Shown piece by piece: positions 16,815-24,182 of a stretch of DNA of 64,000 nucleotides. The notes below the pieces were generated by a model, which was not told the origin of the DNA, did not search any database, and saw only the letters and a list, made by a program, of their open reading frames with translations. Position 1 is the stretch's first letter. Each line of letters begins with the position of its first letter. Made by a program: the position numbers and the translations under genes. Location: contig JAUXOA010000096.1 of NCBI GenBank assembly GCA_030682475.1, positions 1-64,000 of the forward strand, written 5' to 3'. The DNA comes from Rhodoferax sp. GTDB taxonomy: Bacteria; Pseudomonadota; Gammaproteobacteria; Burkholderiales; Burkholderiaceae_C.

Positions 16815-17366
16815 TTATCGGGCCGCGCCAGGCAACCCCAGCTCCTTCTCGTGCATCCAGGCGGCATGTTGGGGCGCGCGTTTGGTGCGGGACCACTCGG
16901 CCAGCATGTCCCATTTGACCGCGTCGAGTTTTTTCATCATCTCGGGCGTGCCGGTGTTGGCGGTCAGCTCCAGCCGGTGACCGTTGGGATCAAAGAAATA
17001 GATGGACTTGAAGATAGTGTGATCGGTCACCCCCACCACCGCTATGCCACTGGCTTGCAGGCGCGCCTTGGCGGCTTCCAGCTCAATCACACTGTCCACC
17101 TCCAGCGCAATGTGCTGTACCCAATCGGGCGTGTTGACATCGCGCCCCATGGCGGGTGAATTGGGCAGCTCAAAAAACGCCAGTATATTGCCGCCGCCGG
17201 CGTCCATAAACAAATGCATGTAAGGGTCAGGCGCGTGGGTGGATGGCACCCGGTCCTCGGCAATGGCCAACACAAAGTTCATGTTGAGGTGTTGCGTGTA
17301 CCAATCCACAGTTTCTTTGGCGTCCTTGCAGCGGTAGGCGACGTGGTGGATTTTCTTGATGGGCAT
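16815..17366 (-). CDS. VOC-family (glyoxalase/dioxygenase fold) protein
   Basis: A 183-aa protein of the vicinal oxygen chelate fold: IHHVAYRCKDAKETVDWYTQHLN at the N-terminus, DWVQHIALEVDS in the middle and IYFFDPNGHRLELTAN near the end. It carries the His and Glu positions expected for metal binding. It starts at ATG 17366 (MPIKKIHH); the frame continues upstream without similarity. It ends 8 bp before the R-M start on the same strand, so the two may be cotranscribed. Its specific reaction is unknown; glyoxalase, extradiol dioxygenase and resistance roles all occur in the family. Confidence 0.87.
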   Translation of the reverse strand: MPIKKIHHVAYRCKDAKETVDWYTQHLNMNFVLAIAEDRVPSTHAPDPYMHLFMDAGGGNILAFFELPNSPAMGRDVNTPDWVQHIALEVDSVIELEAAKARLQASGIAVVGVTDHTIFKSIYFFDPNGHRLELTANTGTPEMMKKLDAVKWDMLAEWSRTKRAPQHAAWMHEKELGLPGAAR

Positions 17367-17481
17367 GCAAGTCTCCGTCAAAAGCTGCGGGCCCGGGCCT
17401 TTGGCCGCACTGCTGCCAGGCAAGCCAGCCTGATGGCCCTTCGCGTCCGGCGCGCCGGGGTGAAACTCAAGCGCTGTGGTT

Positions 17482-18072
17482 TCAGTCCTTGAATCCCTCA
17501 ATCTGGATCCACAGCTTGATCTCGTCGCCGATGTTGGGCACGGCGAACTTCATGCCGAAGTCGGTGCGCTTGAACGAGCCGCTCGCATTTCCACCGCACA
17601 TCTCTTTCTTGTTCACGGGATGCGCCCGGCATGTCCAGTTCTCGACACGCAGAATCAGGGGCTTGGTCACGCCCAGCAGGGTCAGGTTGCCCTCTATGCT
17701 GCCAGGGTTGTCGCCGGCGAATTTGACGCTGGTCGACTTGTAGGTCATGGTCGGAAATTCGGCTACGTTGAAGAAATCCGGTGTGCGCAGGTGATCGTCG
17801 AGCGAACGCGGCCGTGACCCCTTGTCGTTATCGCCGCTGTTGACCGAGGCGGTCTGTACCGTGATCTCGACCGAGGCGGCCTTGGCGGCGCGGTCGAGCG
17901 TAAACTTGCCGGCGGATTTACCGAAATGGCCGCGCCAATTGGACACGCCGAAATGACTCACCTCCCAGTGCGGGAAGGTGTGCGTCGGGTCGACCGTGTA
18001 GGATTCGGGCGCGGCGAGCACGCCCAGCGGCAGGGCAAGCGCGACGGCACCGATTGCGAGTTTTTGGAACAT
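17482..18072 (-). CDS. YceI-family periplasmic protein
   Basis: A 196-aa protein with a clear Sec signal peptide (residues 1-21, ending GVLAAP). The YceI lipocalin-like barrel starts ESYTVDPTHTFPHWEVSHFG, with the conserved SVNSGDNDKGSR and DDHLRTPDFFNVAEFPTMTYKS blocks. YceI proteins bind isoprenoid or fatty lipids in the periplasm. It starts at ATG 18072 behind AGAAGGAAAAG. It is 70 bp downstream of a polytopic membrane protein on the same strand and may form a pair with it. Confidence 0.93.
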   Translation of the reverse strand: MFQKLAIGAVALALPLGVLAAPESYTVDPTHTFPHWEVSHFGVSNWRGHFGKSAGKFTLDRAAKAASVEITVQTASVNSGDNDKGSRPRSLDDHLRTPDFFNVAEFPTMTYKSTSVKFAGDNPGSIEGNLTLLGVTKPLILRVENWTCRAHPVNKKEMCGGNASGSFKRTDFGMKFAVPNIGDEIKLWIQIEGFKD

Positions 18073-18142
18073 GAAACTTTTCCTTCTGGGGTGAAATGGA
18101 CAACAAAATCGACAACAATCAAGCCGCTGTCTGGGGGGCAAA

Positions 18143-18943
18143 CTACCAGCTCAGGGCACAGGCGACGCCTGCGACCACGAAAGTATAAAGCGAAACCAGG
18201 ACTGCTTGCAGCCACAGCGGCGCTTTTTCCGGAACCGGCAGGGTTGCTGCGACTGGTACCAGCGCCAGCACCAGCACCGAGTACCAGCGCAAATCCGCGA
18301 GTACCATGGCGCCTGCGGCGATCAGCCCGGCGATAAGAGCGGTCGTCAGCATGAAGGTTGCGCCCGCCTCGGTTTTCTTGCCGGTGATCATTTGCGGCAG
18401 CAGGAACGCGCCCGCCCCGACGCCAAGCGCAATTGCGTACAGTCCGTAGCTGGCGGATGCGCCGATGATGGCTGCAATGCCTGTGCCCAGGCCCAGGCCC
18501 AGGCCCGCAGCGCCCGCGCGCACCCCGTGGCCACTCAGGTACACCTGCGAAAAACCGATGAGCCAGGCAACGCAAGCCAGTGCGGTGCCGCCGAGCAGCC
18601 ACGCCTGCGCCGCCTCTTTTTGCGTCAGCACCGGCCAGAACGCCCATAGCGCTGCGGCGCCACCCGCGAGCGCGAGCAAAACCGCTCCGATCTTCGTGGG
18701 CTTGAACGCGAAATCCGCCAGCATGCCGATGATCGGGGCGGCAAAGCCGAGCAGGATGATCTTGCGCGTTACCGTCAGCGGAGTGAAGGTAAAGTCCGAG
18801 ACGAAAAAGACCGCCGTACCGAATGCCGCCACCACGGCCAGCCCGGCGAGCCTGACGCGTCCCAGTGCCAGCGCGACGACGAGGCCGGCGACAAAAGGTG
18901 CGACCCCGCCTTGGACCGCGGGATGATTGAAAAAATCGTTCAT
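18143..18943 (-). CDS. Polytopic inner-membrane protein of unknown function
   Basis: A 266-aa, very hydrophobic, Ala/Gly/Leu-rich protein with about eight predicted helices. A Gly-rich run (GAAGLGLGLGTGIAAIIG) lies in the centre. No catalytic or binding motif is recognisable. It starts at ATG 18943 behind AAGGAACGT. It is followed by the yceI-family gene and preceded by the accessory boundary at dsbB. Base composition looks GC-richer than the flanking core genes, as in the sigma54 block further on; this was judged by eye and not computed. Confidence 0.8.
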   Translation of the reverse strand: MNDFFNHPAVQGGVAPFVAGLVVALALGRVRLAGLAVVAAFGTAVFFVSDFTFTPLTVTRKIILLGFAAPIIGMLADFAFKPTKIGAVLLALAGGAAALWAFWPVLTQKEAAQAWLLGGTALACVAWLIGFSQVYLSGHGVRAGAAGLGLGLGTGIAAIIGASASYGLYAIALGVGAGAFLLPQMITGKKTEAGATFMLTTALIAGLIAAGAMVLADLRWYSVLVLALVPVAATLPVPEKAPLWLQAVLVSLYTFVVAGVACALSW

Positions 18944-18977
18944 ACGTTCCTTGTTGACTAGGGAGCCACGGCCCAAC

Positions 18978-19496
18978 TCAGCGGCGTTTCGCTAGTCTGG
19001 AGATCAGCGCCAGGGCCAGCACGGCAATGCCGACAAAGGACAAAAACGACCAGTTGGCGATGGAGCCGCCCAGAAAGGTCCAGTCCACCTTGGCGCAGTC
19101 ACCACTGCCCTTGAACATCATGGGAATGGCGCGCTGCAGCGGGAAAGTCTCGATCATTCCATAAAAATCGCGGCCGCAGGATGCGATCTCTGGCGGGTAC
19201 CACTGCAACCAGCTTTGCCGGGCCGCTACAAAGGCGCCGAAACCAGCGCTAACCAGCACCACCACGGCCCCACCAATATGCAGACCTTTTTTACCACTGG
19301 CCGCCGTTAAACCTGCCACAAGCGCTATCAAAACAAGAACGTAGCGTTGAACGATGCACATCGGGCAAGGCTCCAGCCCCACCCTGTGCTGCAAGTACTG
19401 GCCAAACGCCAGCAAAGCGATACAAACCACACTGAGCAAGGCGAAGATCCGGCGCGGAGAGTTGTCCAGCCAGCCCGTCAAAACCTGCGAAATCAT
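18978..19496 (-). CDS. dsbB: Disulfide bond formation protein DsbB
   Basis: A 172-aa inner-membrane protein that reoxidises DsbA and passes electrons to quinone. It has four hydrophobic helices. The first periplasmic pair is CPMC (VGLEPCPMCIVQRY, residues 43-46). The second cysteine pair is split (ASCGRDFYGMIETFPLQ and GSGDC), as in DsbB. It starts at ATG 19496 (MISQVLTGW); the longer open frame upstream lacks similarity. The last 32 bp recur at 13136-13167, marking a rearrangement. Confidence 0.93.
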   Translation of the reverse strand: MISQVLTGWLDNSPRRIFALLSVVCIALLAFGQYLQHRVGLEPCPMCIVQRYVLVLIALVAGLTAASGKKGLHIGGAVVVLVSAGFGAFVAARQSWLQWYPPEIASCGRDFYGMIETFPLQRAIPMMFKGSGDCAKVDWTFLGGSIANWSFLSFVGIAVLALALISRLAKRR

Positions 19497-19500
19497 GGCA

Positions 19501-19731
19501 TCAGCCTGCCGCCTCGTCCGCCGCCTTGCAGGAGGGCGCGCACACAGCCTGGGATTTGCCGAGTATCTTGCGCGAGGCCATCTGTGAGCGGGCGCGATGC
19601 TTGCCACACAGAAAGCACGACATGGTCGCGGCACCAAACGAGGTTGCCGCCGTGAACGGGGAGCCCGATACTTTGGATTTGTAACGCAGGCCGTCGGCCA
19701 GCATTTTGGTTTTTGTGTCAGCTTTTGCCAT
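19501..19731 (-). CDS. Small conserved-looking hypothetical protein with CxxC
   Basis: A 76-aa protein, MAKADTKTKMLADGLRYKSK at the start. It has a central MSCFLCGKHRARSQM motif (CxxC, possible zinc or thiol site) and two further cysteines (VCAPSC). The position of the four cysteines suggests a small zinc ribbon. It lies 4 bp upstream of dsbB on the same strand, so it is probably cotranscribed. I do not recognise the family. The alternative start at 19743 adds four residues. Confidence 0.65.
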   Translation of the reverse strand: MAKADTKTKMLADGLRYKSKVSGSPFTAATSFGAATMSCFLCGKHRARSQMASRKILGKSQAVCAPSCKAADEAAG

Positions 19732-19835
19732 AGGGTAGATCATACTTCGATCAGCAACCCTGACCCTGCCAGGTCGACGGCCACTGAAAACTTGCTAAAG
19801 TTACGTTCTTTATAAATATTCGGAAAAGGTTTCAA

Positions 19836-20108
19836 ATGGCACGCACTGTGAATTGCATCAAACTCGGACGGCAAGCCGAGGGACTGGATTTTCCGCCCTA
19901 CCCTGGCGAACTCGGCAAGCGCATCTGGGAGAGCGTGAGCAAGGAAGCCTGGGCCGCCTGGCTCAAGCATCAGACCATGCTGCTGAATGAAAACCGTCTG
20001 AATCTGGCGGACATCCGGGCCCGCCAGTACTTGGCGCGCCAGATGGAAAATCACTTTTTTGGCGCGGGTGCCGATGCCGCGCAGGGCTACGTGCCGCCCA
20101 GCGCTTGA
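19836..20108 (+). CDS. yggX: Probable Fe(2+)-trafficking protein YggX
   Basis: A 90-aa cytosolic protein matching YggX over its full length: [30 protein letters not shown] with the conserved Cys7, then [19 protein letters not shown] and [15 protein letters not shown]. YggX protects iron-sulfur clusters from oxidation and may deliver iron. It starts at ATG 19836 behind GGAAAAGG. It diverges from the dsbB pair. Confidence 0.95.
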   Translation: MARTVNCIKLGRQAEGLDFPPYPGELGKRIWESVSKEAWAAWLKHQTMLLNENRLNLADIRARQYLARQMENHFFGAGADAAQGYVPPSA

Positions 20109-20258
20109 GCCCCCGGCCCATGGCTGAACCGGTAGCTGCCGCTTTATTGTGCACACCATTCGATCGTGCAGGCGCTGCGCTGGGCCAGGTGTTGAGTAAA
20201 GTAGCGTGCAAGTTGCAAGTTGCAACATTTTTCAAAATCCGCAGAAAACTCAAAAAAC
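20109..20258. other. Intergenic region between yggX and the sigma54 regulator
   Basis: 150 bp between the 3' ends of yggX and the response regulator. It holds a run of TTGCAA-type repeats at 20212-20228 that match a sequence upstream of the sigma54 promoter at 23153. I see no convincing terminator. Confidence 0.5.
20212..20228 (-). promoter_or_regulatory. Candidate activator-binding motif, copy 2
   Basis: On the minus strand the site reads ATGTTGCAACTTGCAAC. It differs at three of 17 positions from the copy at 23074-23090 and fits ATGTTGCAAYTTGYAAY. It lies just past the 3' end of the regulator gene, an unusual place for an activator site, and no -24/-12 promoter is apparent nearby. It may be a decoy, a chance match or a remnant. 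Confidence 0.35.
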
Positions 20259-21611
20259 TCAAGCCGGTTTGCTCGCAAAGCGCTTGAGCTTGCGCCACAA
20301 CGATACCCGGTCGATCCCCAACATCTGCGCCGCCAGCGTCTGGTTGCCGCGCGCCTCCTCCAGCACCCAGTGGATGTAATCGCGTTCCTGTTCCTCCAGC
20401 GGCAACACCCGGTTGTCATGTCGGCGGAAGGTGCGGATCGTCAGCTCGCGCAGGTCGTCGGGCAGATGGGTGGCTTCCAGCGTATCGCCCTGACACAGGG
20501 CCACACCACGCTCGATGATGTTCTCCAGCTCGCGCACGTTGCCAGGAAAATCGTAAGCCTTGAGCAGCGCCAGCGCTTCGCCGGAAATGCTGCGCACCGG
20601 TTTGCCCATCACGGGCGCGGCGCGGTCGAGAGCGTGCTGAGCCAGGAGCGGGATGTCCTCGCGCCGCCCGGACAGCGGCGGAATGTGCAGGTTGACGACG
20701 TTGAGCCGAAAGTACATATCCTGGCGAAAGCGCCCTTCTGCGACCCATTCCTTCATGTTGCGGTTGCTCGCAGCGATGAAGCGCACGTCGATCTTGAACG
20801 GCTTCGTTCCGCCCACCGGCTGAACTTCGCGTTCCTGGAGCACGCGCAGGAGTTTGACCTGCATGCCAGAAGACATTTCGGTCACTTCGTCCAGGAACAG
20901 TGTGCCGCCGTGCGCCGTCGCCAGCAGGCCCGCCTTGCCGATCGCGCCGGTGAAAGCACCCTTTTCGTGACCAAACAATTCGTTCGCCAGCAGCTCTTCG
21001 TTGAACGCCCCGCAGTTGACCGCGACGAAAGGGCCGTCGGGGCGCCCGCCGTGCTCGTGCAGATAGCGCGCGAACAGCTCCTTGCCGGTGCCCGATTCGC
21101 CGGTGATGAGCACGTTGCAGCCGGTGTGAGCAACCTGGCGTGCCATGTCGATGAGCTTCTGCATGCCGGCGTCGCGGGTGACGATGCGGGTGCGGCCCTC
21201 GACCGCATCGAGCTGCGCGCGCAACGCCCGGTTCTCGCGCTTCAGGCGCACTTTTTCCAGCGCTTCGATGACAGTCTGGCGCACTTCGTCGAGCCGGAAC
21301 GGTTTCGCAATGTAGTGGAATGCGCCCACCTTCATCGCCGCAACGGCGGATTCCAGCGTGGCATAGCCGGTGATCATGATGACCTCGGTGTCGGGGTGCC
21401 GGGTCTTGCAGCGCCGCAGCAGTTGCATGCCGTCAATCTTGTCCATCTTGAGGTCGGTCAGCACCAGATCGAACGGCTGGGTGTCAATCAGTTCGAGTGC
21501 GTGGGCCGGGCTCTGTGTCGCGGTGATCGCGTAGCCCTCCTTGGCGAGCACGTGCTCCAGGTTGCGAAGCGCAATTTTCTCGTCGTCGACGAGCAGCAAG
21601 CGAGCTTTCAT
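20259..21611 (-). CDS. Sigma54-dependent response regulator (NtrC family)
   Basis: A 450-aa protein with three domains. The receiver (residues 1-115) has phosphoacceptor Asp53 (LVLTDLKM) and Lys103 (IAKPF). The AAA+ sigma54-interaction domain (about 140-370) has Walker A GESGTGKE at 171-178, the sigma54-contact loop GAFTGA at 218-223, Walker B GTLFLDEV at 236-243 and an arginine-finger region. The C-terminal Fis-type helix-turn-helix is near 424-446 (QTLAAQMLGIDRVSLWRKLKRF). Its ATG overlaps the kinase stop by 4 bp. With the -24/-12 promoter at 23153 it very likely activates the divergent TauE operon. Confidence 0.95.
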   Translation of the reverse strand: MKARLLLVDDEKIALRNLEHVLAKEGYAITATQSPAHALELIDTQPFDLVLTDLKMDKIDGMQLLRRCKTRHPDTEVIMITGYATLESAVAAMKVGAFHYIAKPFRLDEVRQTVIEALEKVRLKRENRALRAQLDAVEGRTRIVTRDAGMQKLIDMARQVAHTGCNVLITGESGTGKELFARYLHEHGGRPDGPFVAVNCGAFNEELLANELFGHEKGAFTGAIGKAGLLATAHGGTLFLDEVTEMSSGMQVKLLRVLQEREVQPVGGTKPFKIDVRFIAASNRNMKEWVAEGRFRQDMYFRLNVVNLHIPPLSGRREDIPLLAQHALDRAAPVMGKPVRSISGEALALLKAYDFPGNVRELENIIERGVALCQGDTLEATHLPDDLRELTIRTFRRHDNRVLPLEEQERDYIHWVLEEARGNQTLAAQMLGIDRVSLWRKLKRFASKPA

Positions 21612-23056
21612 GGTAATTCTCTCGGGTCGACAGGCAGGCGGATGCGGAACCGCGCGCCGCCATCGTGGCAGTTGGCGGCAACCAGGCAGCCGTCGTGCTC
21701 TTCGATGATTTCGAACGCAACGAACAGGCCGAGCCCGCTGCCGTGGCCGATGGCCTTGGTGGTGAAGAAGGGATCAAAAATGCGTTCGAGGAGGTCGGGT
21801 GGAATGCCAGAGCCGGTATCGGTGACGCTGATTTCGACCGCGAGATCGCCCGCCCGACAGCCGCCGCACGGGACCGGAAAATCATCGCCTTTGTCGCCCA
21901 CCCTGAGCTGCTGTGCGCCGAGAGTCAGCGTGCCGCACTCGCCCATCGCGGCGTAGGCGTTGACGATCAGGTTGAGCAGCACCTGTTGCAGGCGAGGCCG
22001 GTCGGCATGAAGCGTGAGCCCCGGCGCGATTTCCAGACAGACCTCGACGTTGGCCGGGCGCTTGTCCTTGAGAAAGAGCAGGGTTTCCTCAACCAGTTCG
22101 GCAAGCGGCACGCAGCTGGGCTCGAACGCGCGATCACCGGAATAATTCAGCAACGCACGCACAATGCGCCGCGCGCGCAGCGTTTCGGCGTCGATGTCCT
22201 CGACCAGCTGAGCACGGAAATCCGGGTCAATGCTGGTTTCTTCTTTAAGTATCTGCGCCGACGACGAAATATTCGAGAGCGGATTATTGAGCTCGTGCGC
22301 CACCCCCGACAGCAGCGTGCCCAGCGAGGCGAGCTTTTCCGAACGGACGAGCGTGTGCTGGCGGTGTGCCAGCTCATCTAGCACATGGTTAAACGCCGCG
22401 GTCAGCGAGACGATCTCCCGGTCTGCGCTGTCCGGTGCAAGGCGGGTTAACCGGCCGCTGGCAACCGCCTCCATGCGGTTTTCCATGGCCTTGAGTGGCC
22501 GGGTCACCAGGTGCGCGAGCAGCACGCCGGTCACCACCAGGATCAGCGCTATCGCCGCAAGAAAAATCAGGAAGTTGCGCTGGTGCGCCTGCAGGGCCAG
22601 GTCGACCGAACGGCGCTCACGCAGGGCGAGGTTTTCACCCACGGTGACGATGCGGGTGCCGAGTGCGCGCGCAGCGGCGGCCAGCGCCTCGTCATCGGGC
22701 GCGCGGGCGTGCGTGGCCATTGCGTCGGCGTAGCGCGCAAGATCGGAGGCGAGCCTGGCGGCCGCGCCTGTGCCCGCCAGCGCGTTGATGACGACGGCAT
22801 CGCGCCTTAGAAACTCGCGCGCACGGTCGACGAAATATGCGTGCTCCACGAGATCGCTGGCCTGGCCGTAGAGGAAGTGATTCTTCTCGAAACGGCGCAT
22901 CTCCAGCGTCGCGTCAAACAGCTCAGAGATTTTGCTCCCCTCGCGCACTTTGTCCTCGATCTGCGCGAGTTCGAACAAGGCAACCGCTGACAAGCCGACA
23001 ACGAGCGCAGCAAGAGACAGGTAGGCAACGGCGATTTTCGCCCGCAGAGAATGCAT
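21608..23056 (-). CDS. Membrane-bound sensor histidine kinase
   Basis: A 482-aa kinase. TM1 is at about residues 8-30. A periplasmic helical sensor loop of about 130 residues follows, then TM2 at about 163-184 and HAMP at about 185-237. The HisKA phosphoacceptor is His254 (SGVAHELNNPLSNI), and the HATPase_c domain has N, G1 (DTGSGIPPDLL) and G2 (GHGSGLGLF) boxes. It is the partner of the NtrC-type regulator, with which it overlaps by 4 bp. The sensor loop has no recognised ligand domain, so the signal is unknown. It starts at ATG 23056. The target operon begins 150 bp away in the opposite direction. Confidence 0.94.
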   Translation of the reverse strand: MHSLRAKIAVAYLSLAALVVGLSAVALFELAQIEDKVREGSKISELFDATLEMRRFEKNHFLYGQASDLVEHAYFVDRAREFLRRDAVVINALAGTGAAARLASDLARYADAMATHARAPDDEALAAAARALGTRIVTVGENLALRERRSVDLALQAHQRNFLIFLAAIALILVVTGVLLAHLVTRPLKAMENRMEAVASGRLTRLAPDSADREIVSLTAAFNHVLDELAHRQHTLVRSEKLASLGTLLSGVAHELNNPLSNISSSAQILKEETSIDPDFRAQLVEDIDAETLRARRIVRALLNYSGDRAFEPSCVPLAELVEETLLFLKDKRPANVEVCLEIAPGLTLHADRPRLQQVLLNLIVNAYAAMGECGTLTLGAQQLRVGDKGDDFPVPCGGCRAGDLAVEISVTDTGSGIPPDLLERIFDPFFTTKAIGHGSGLGLFVAFEIIEEHDGCLVAANCHDGGARFRIRLPVDPRELP

Positions 23057-23073
23057 GGCAGGAGTCTAACCCG

Positions 23074-23090
23074 ATGTTGCAATTTGTAAT
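23074..23090 (+). promoter_or_regulatory. Candidate upstream activator site for the sigma54 operon
   Basis: The sequence ATGTTGCAATTTGTAAT lies 63-79 bp upstream of the -24 element, in the range where NtrC-family enhancers sit. A related copy lies at 20212-20228. Assignment to the adjacent regulator is inference. Confidence 0.45.
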
Positions 23091-23152
23091 AGCCCTGGTG
23101 CGATAAACCTTACTGGTCTATAAAAATCAAGCACTTACAGGAAGTTTTTTTC

Positions 23153-23168
23153 TGGCACACATCCTGCT
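23153..23168 (+). promoter_or_regulatory. Sigma54 (-24/-12) promoter
   Basis: TGGCAC, five bases, then CTGCT. The invariant GG and GC are ten bases apart, as required for RpoN holoenzyme. Transcription would start near 23179-23181, about 30 bp before the first gene of the plus-strand operon. It sits next to genes for a sigma54-dependent activator and its kinase, which strengthens the call. Confidence 0.85.
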
Positions 23169-23209
23169 TCATGGTAACGCAACGTCCCAATCACTCATGT
23201 GAGAAAGCC

Positions 23210-23419
23210 ATGTCAAAACTACACCACGAAGCGCTTTTCGCCCACAGTCCCGAGCAAACCTATCTAAACGAACGCCTGCAATCTGCCCGATGGCTGGGTT
23301 GGACGCTGCCCGTAGTGGCGCCGCAAACTCAATCGACGCCCAACGCGCGTTCGGCTACCGCGATGTTCGCTGAAGCCGTCGGCCTCGCGACCGACCCTGC
23401 GAGCGGCGAACCGATCTGA
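23210..23419 (+). CDS. Small unknown protein, first gene of the sigma54 operon
   Basis: A 69-aa protein (MSKLHHEALFAHSPEQTYLN...). It is rich in Ala, Ser and Thr, with a short hydrophobic centre (ARWLGWTLPVVAP) that is too short for a confident membrane segment. I recognise no family. ATG 23210 follows TGAGAAAGCC, and its TGA overlaps the ATG of the next gene (TGATG), implying coupled translation. Position immediately after the -24/-12 promoter supports that it is expressed. Confidence 0.65.
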   Translation: MSKLHHEALFAHSPEQTYLNERLQSARWLGWTLPVVAPQTQSTPNARSATAMFAEAVGLATDPASGEPI

Positions 23420-23793
23420 TGAAACGCCGCGTGCTCCTCGCCCTGCGCCTGGTGTCACCGGTGGACAGACTGTTTTCAGTTGGCGCCGCGCTATCACGCC
23501 GGATGGATGCCGAACTCGAAGTGCTGGCCGACCCCGAGCATCCGGACTGGGCCGGGATTGGCATGCGGTTGTCGGCACTGAGTCGATCCGATCTCGTTTG
23601 TCACCTGACGCCGATGCCCGGAATCGACGCCCGCCAGGTGGTCGAGTACGCACGCAACCACGAGCATGTTGTTTCGGTGGTGGTCGGTCGTCCGGCCGCC
23701 TGGGACAACGGGACGTCAAGCAATCAGTGGGCGCTACTTGAATGCCCTCTGGTGGCGGCCTCCGACCACCCGGCACATCCGCGCGAAGAGTGA
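23419..23793 (+). CDS. Unknown protein, possibly universal-stress-like fold
   Basis: A 124-aa protein beginning MKRRVLLALRLVSPVDRLFSV. It has alternating hydrophobic strands and helices (VLLALRLV, ELEVLADP, HVVSVVVGRPAAW, CPLVAAS). That pattern, with a C-terminal VVGRP segment, is reminiscent of UspA-type alpha/beta proteins, but the ATP-binding GxxG-S/T motif is not clear. Function is not assigned. It is coupled to the upstream gene by a 1-bp stop/start overlap. Confidence 0.65.
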   Translation: MKRRVLLALRLVSPVDRLFSVGAALSRRMDAELEVLADPEHPDWAGIGMRLSALSRSDLVCHLTPMPGIDARQVVEYARNHEHVVSVVVGRPAAWDNGTSSNQWALLECPLVAASDHPAHPREE

Positions 23794-23834
23794 GTGTTTT
23801 TTTGTACAACCCCAACCTACCCAGCGAGACCTTC

Positions 23835-24161
23835 ATGAAACAAGACCCATCGAAACTGCCACAGACCGTACTCTGGGGCGGCATCACTGTCGTCCTTTAC
23901 TGGCTGCTGTTCTACTACGCCGACGGATTCTTGCGTCTCGCCCACACCACGCTCGACGCCTGCGCTGTCGGCAACAGCGCCCAACCCCTGTACTACAACA
24001 AGACCACGCCGGAACTCTGCGGTCAACAAGGGGGCAACTTTATCGAGGGCATCTGGTGGTACGTGTTCGCGCCGATTGCAATGGCATTCGCGCTCTCCTT
24101 CACCCACGGCAACTTTACCAGCCTGTTCTGGGACGTGATCGGCCTCAAGGCCAAGAAATAA
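23835..24161 (+). CDS. Two-helix membrane protein with paired periplasmic cysteines
   Basis: A 108-aa protein with hydrophobic helices at about residues 11-28 and 71-89. The 42-residue loop between them carries Cys43 and Cys62 and is probably periplasmic; the tail ends in KAKK. The cysteines could form a disulfide or bind a thiol or sulfur species. It starts at ATG 23835 (MKQDPSKL). It lies 21 bp upstream of the TauE/SafE permease and may be its accessory subunit. I do not recognise the family. Confidence 0.75.
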   Translation: MKQDPSKLPQTVLWGGITVVLYWLLFYYADGFLRLAHTTLDACAVGNSAQPLYYNKTTPELCGQQGGNFIEGIWWYVFAPIAMAFALSFTHGNFTSLFWDVIGLKAKK

Positions 24162-24182
24162 CCTGCACAATACGAAAGCAAT

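Noticed and set aside
20220-21956. 578-codon open frame on the plus strand
   Set aside because: Antisense of the sigma54 regulator and kinase, both of which have complete domain sets.
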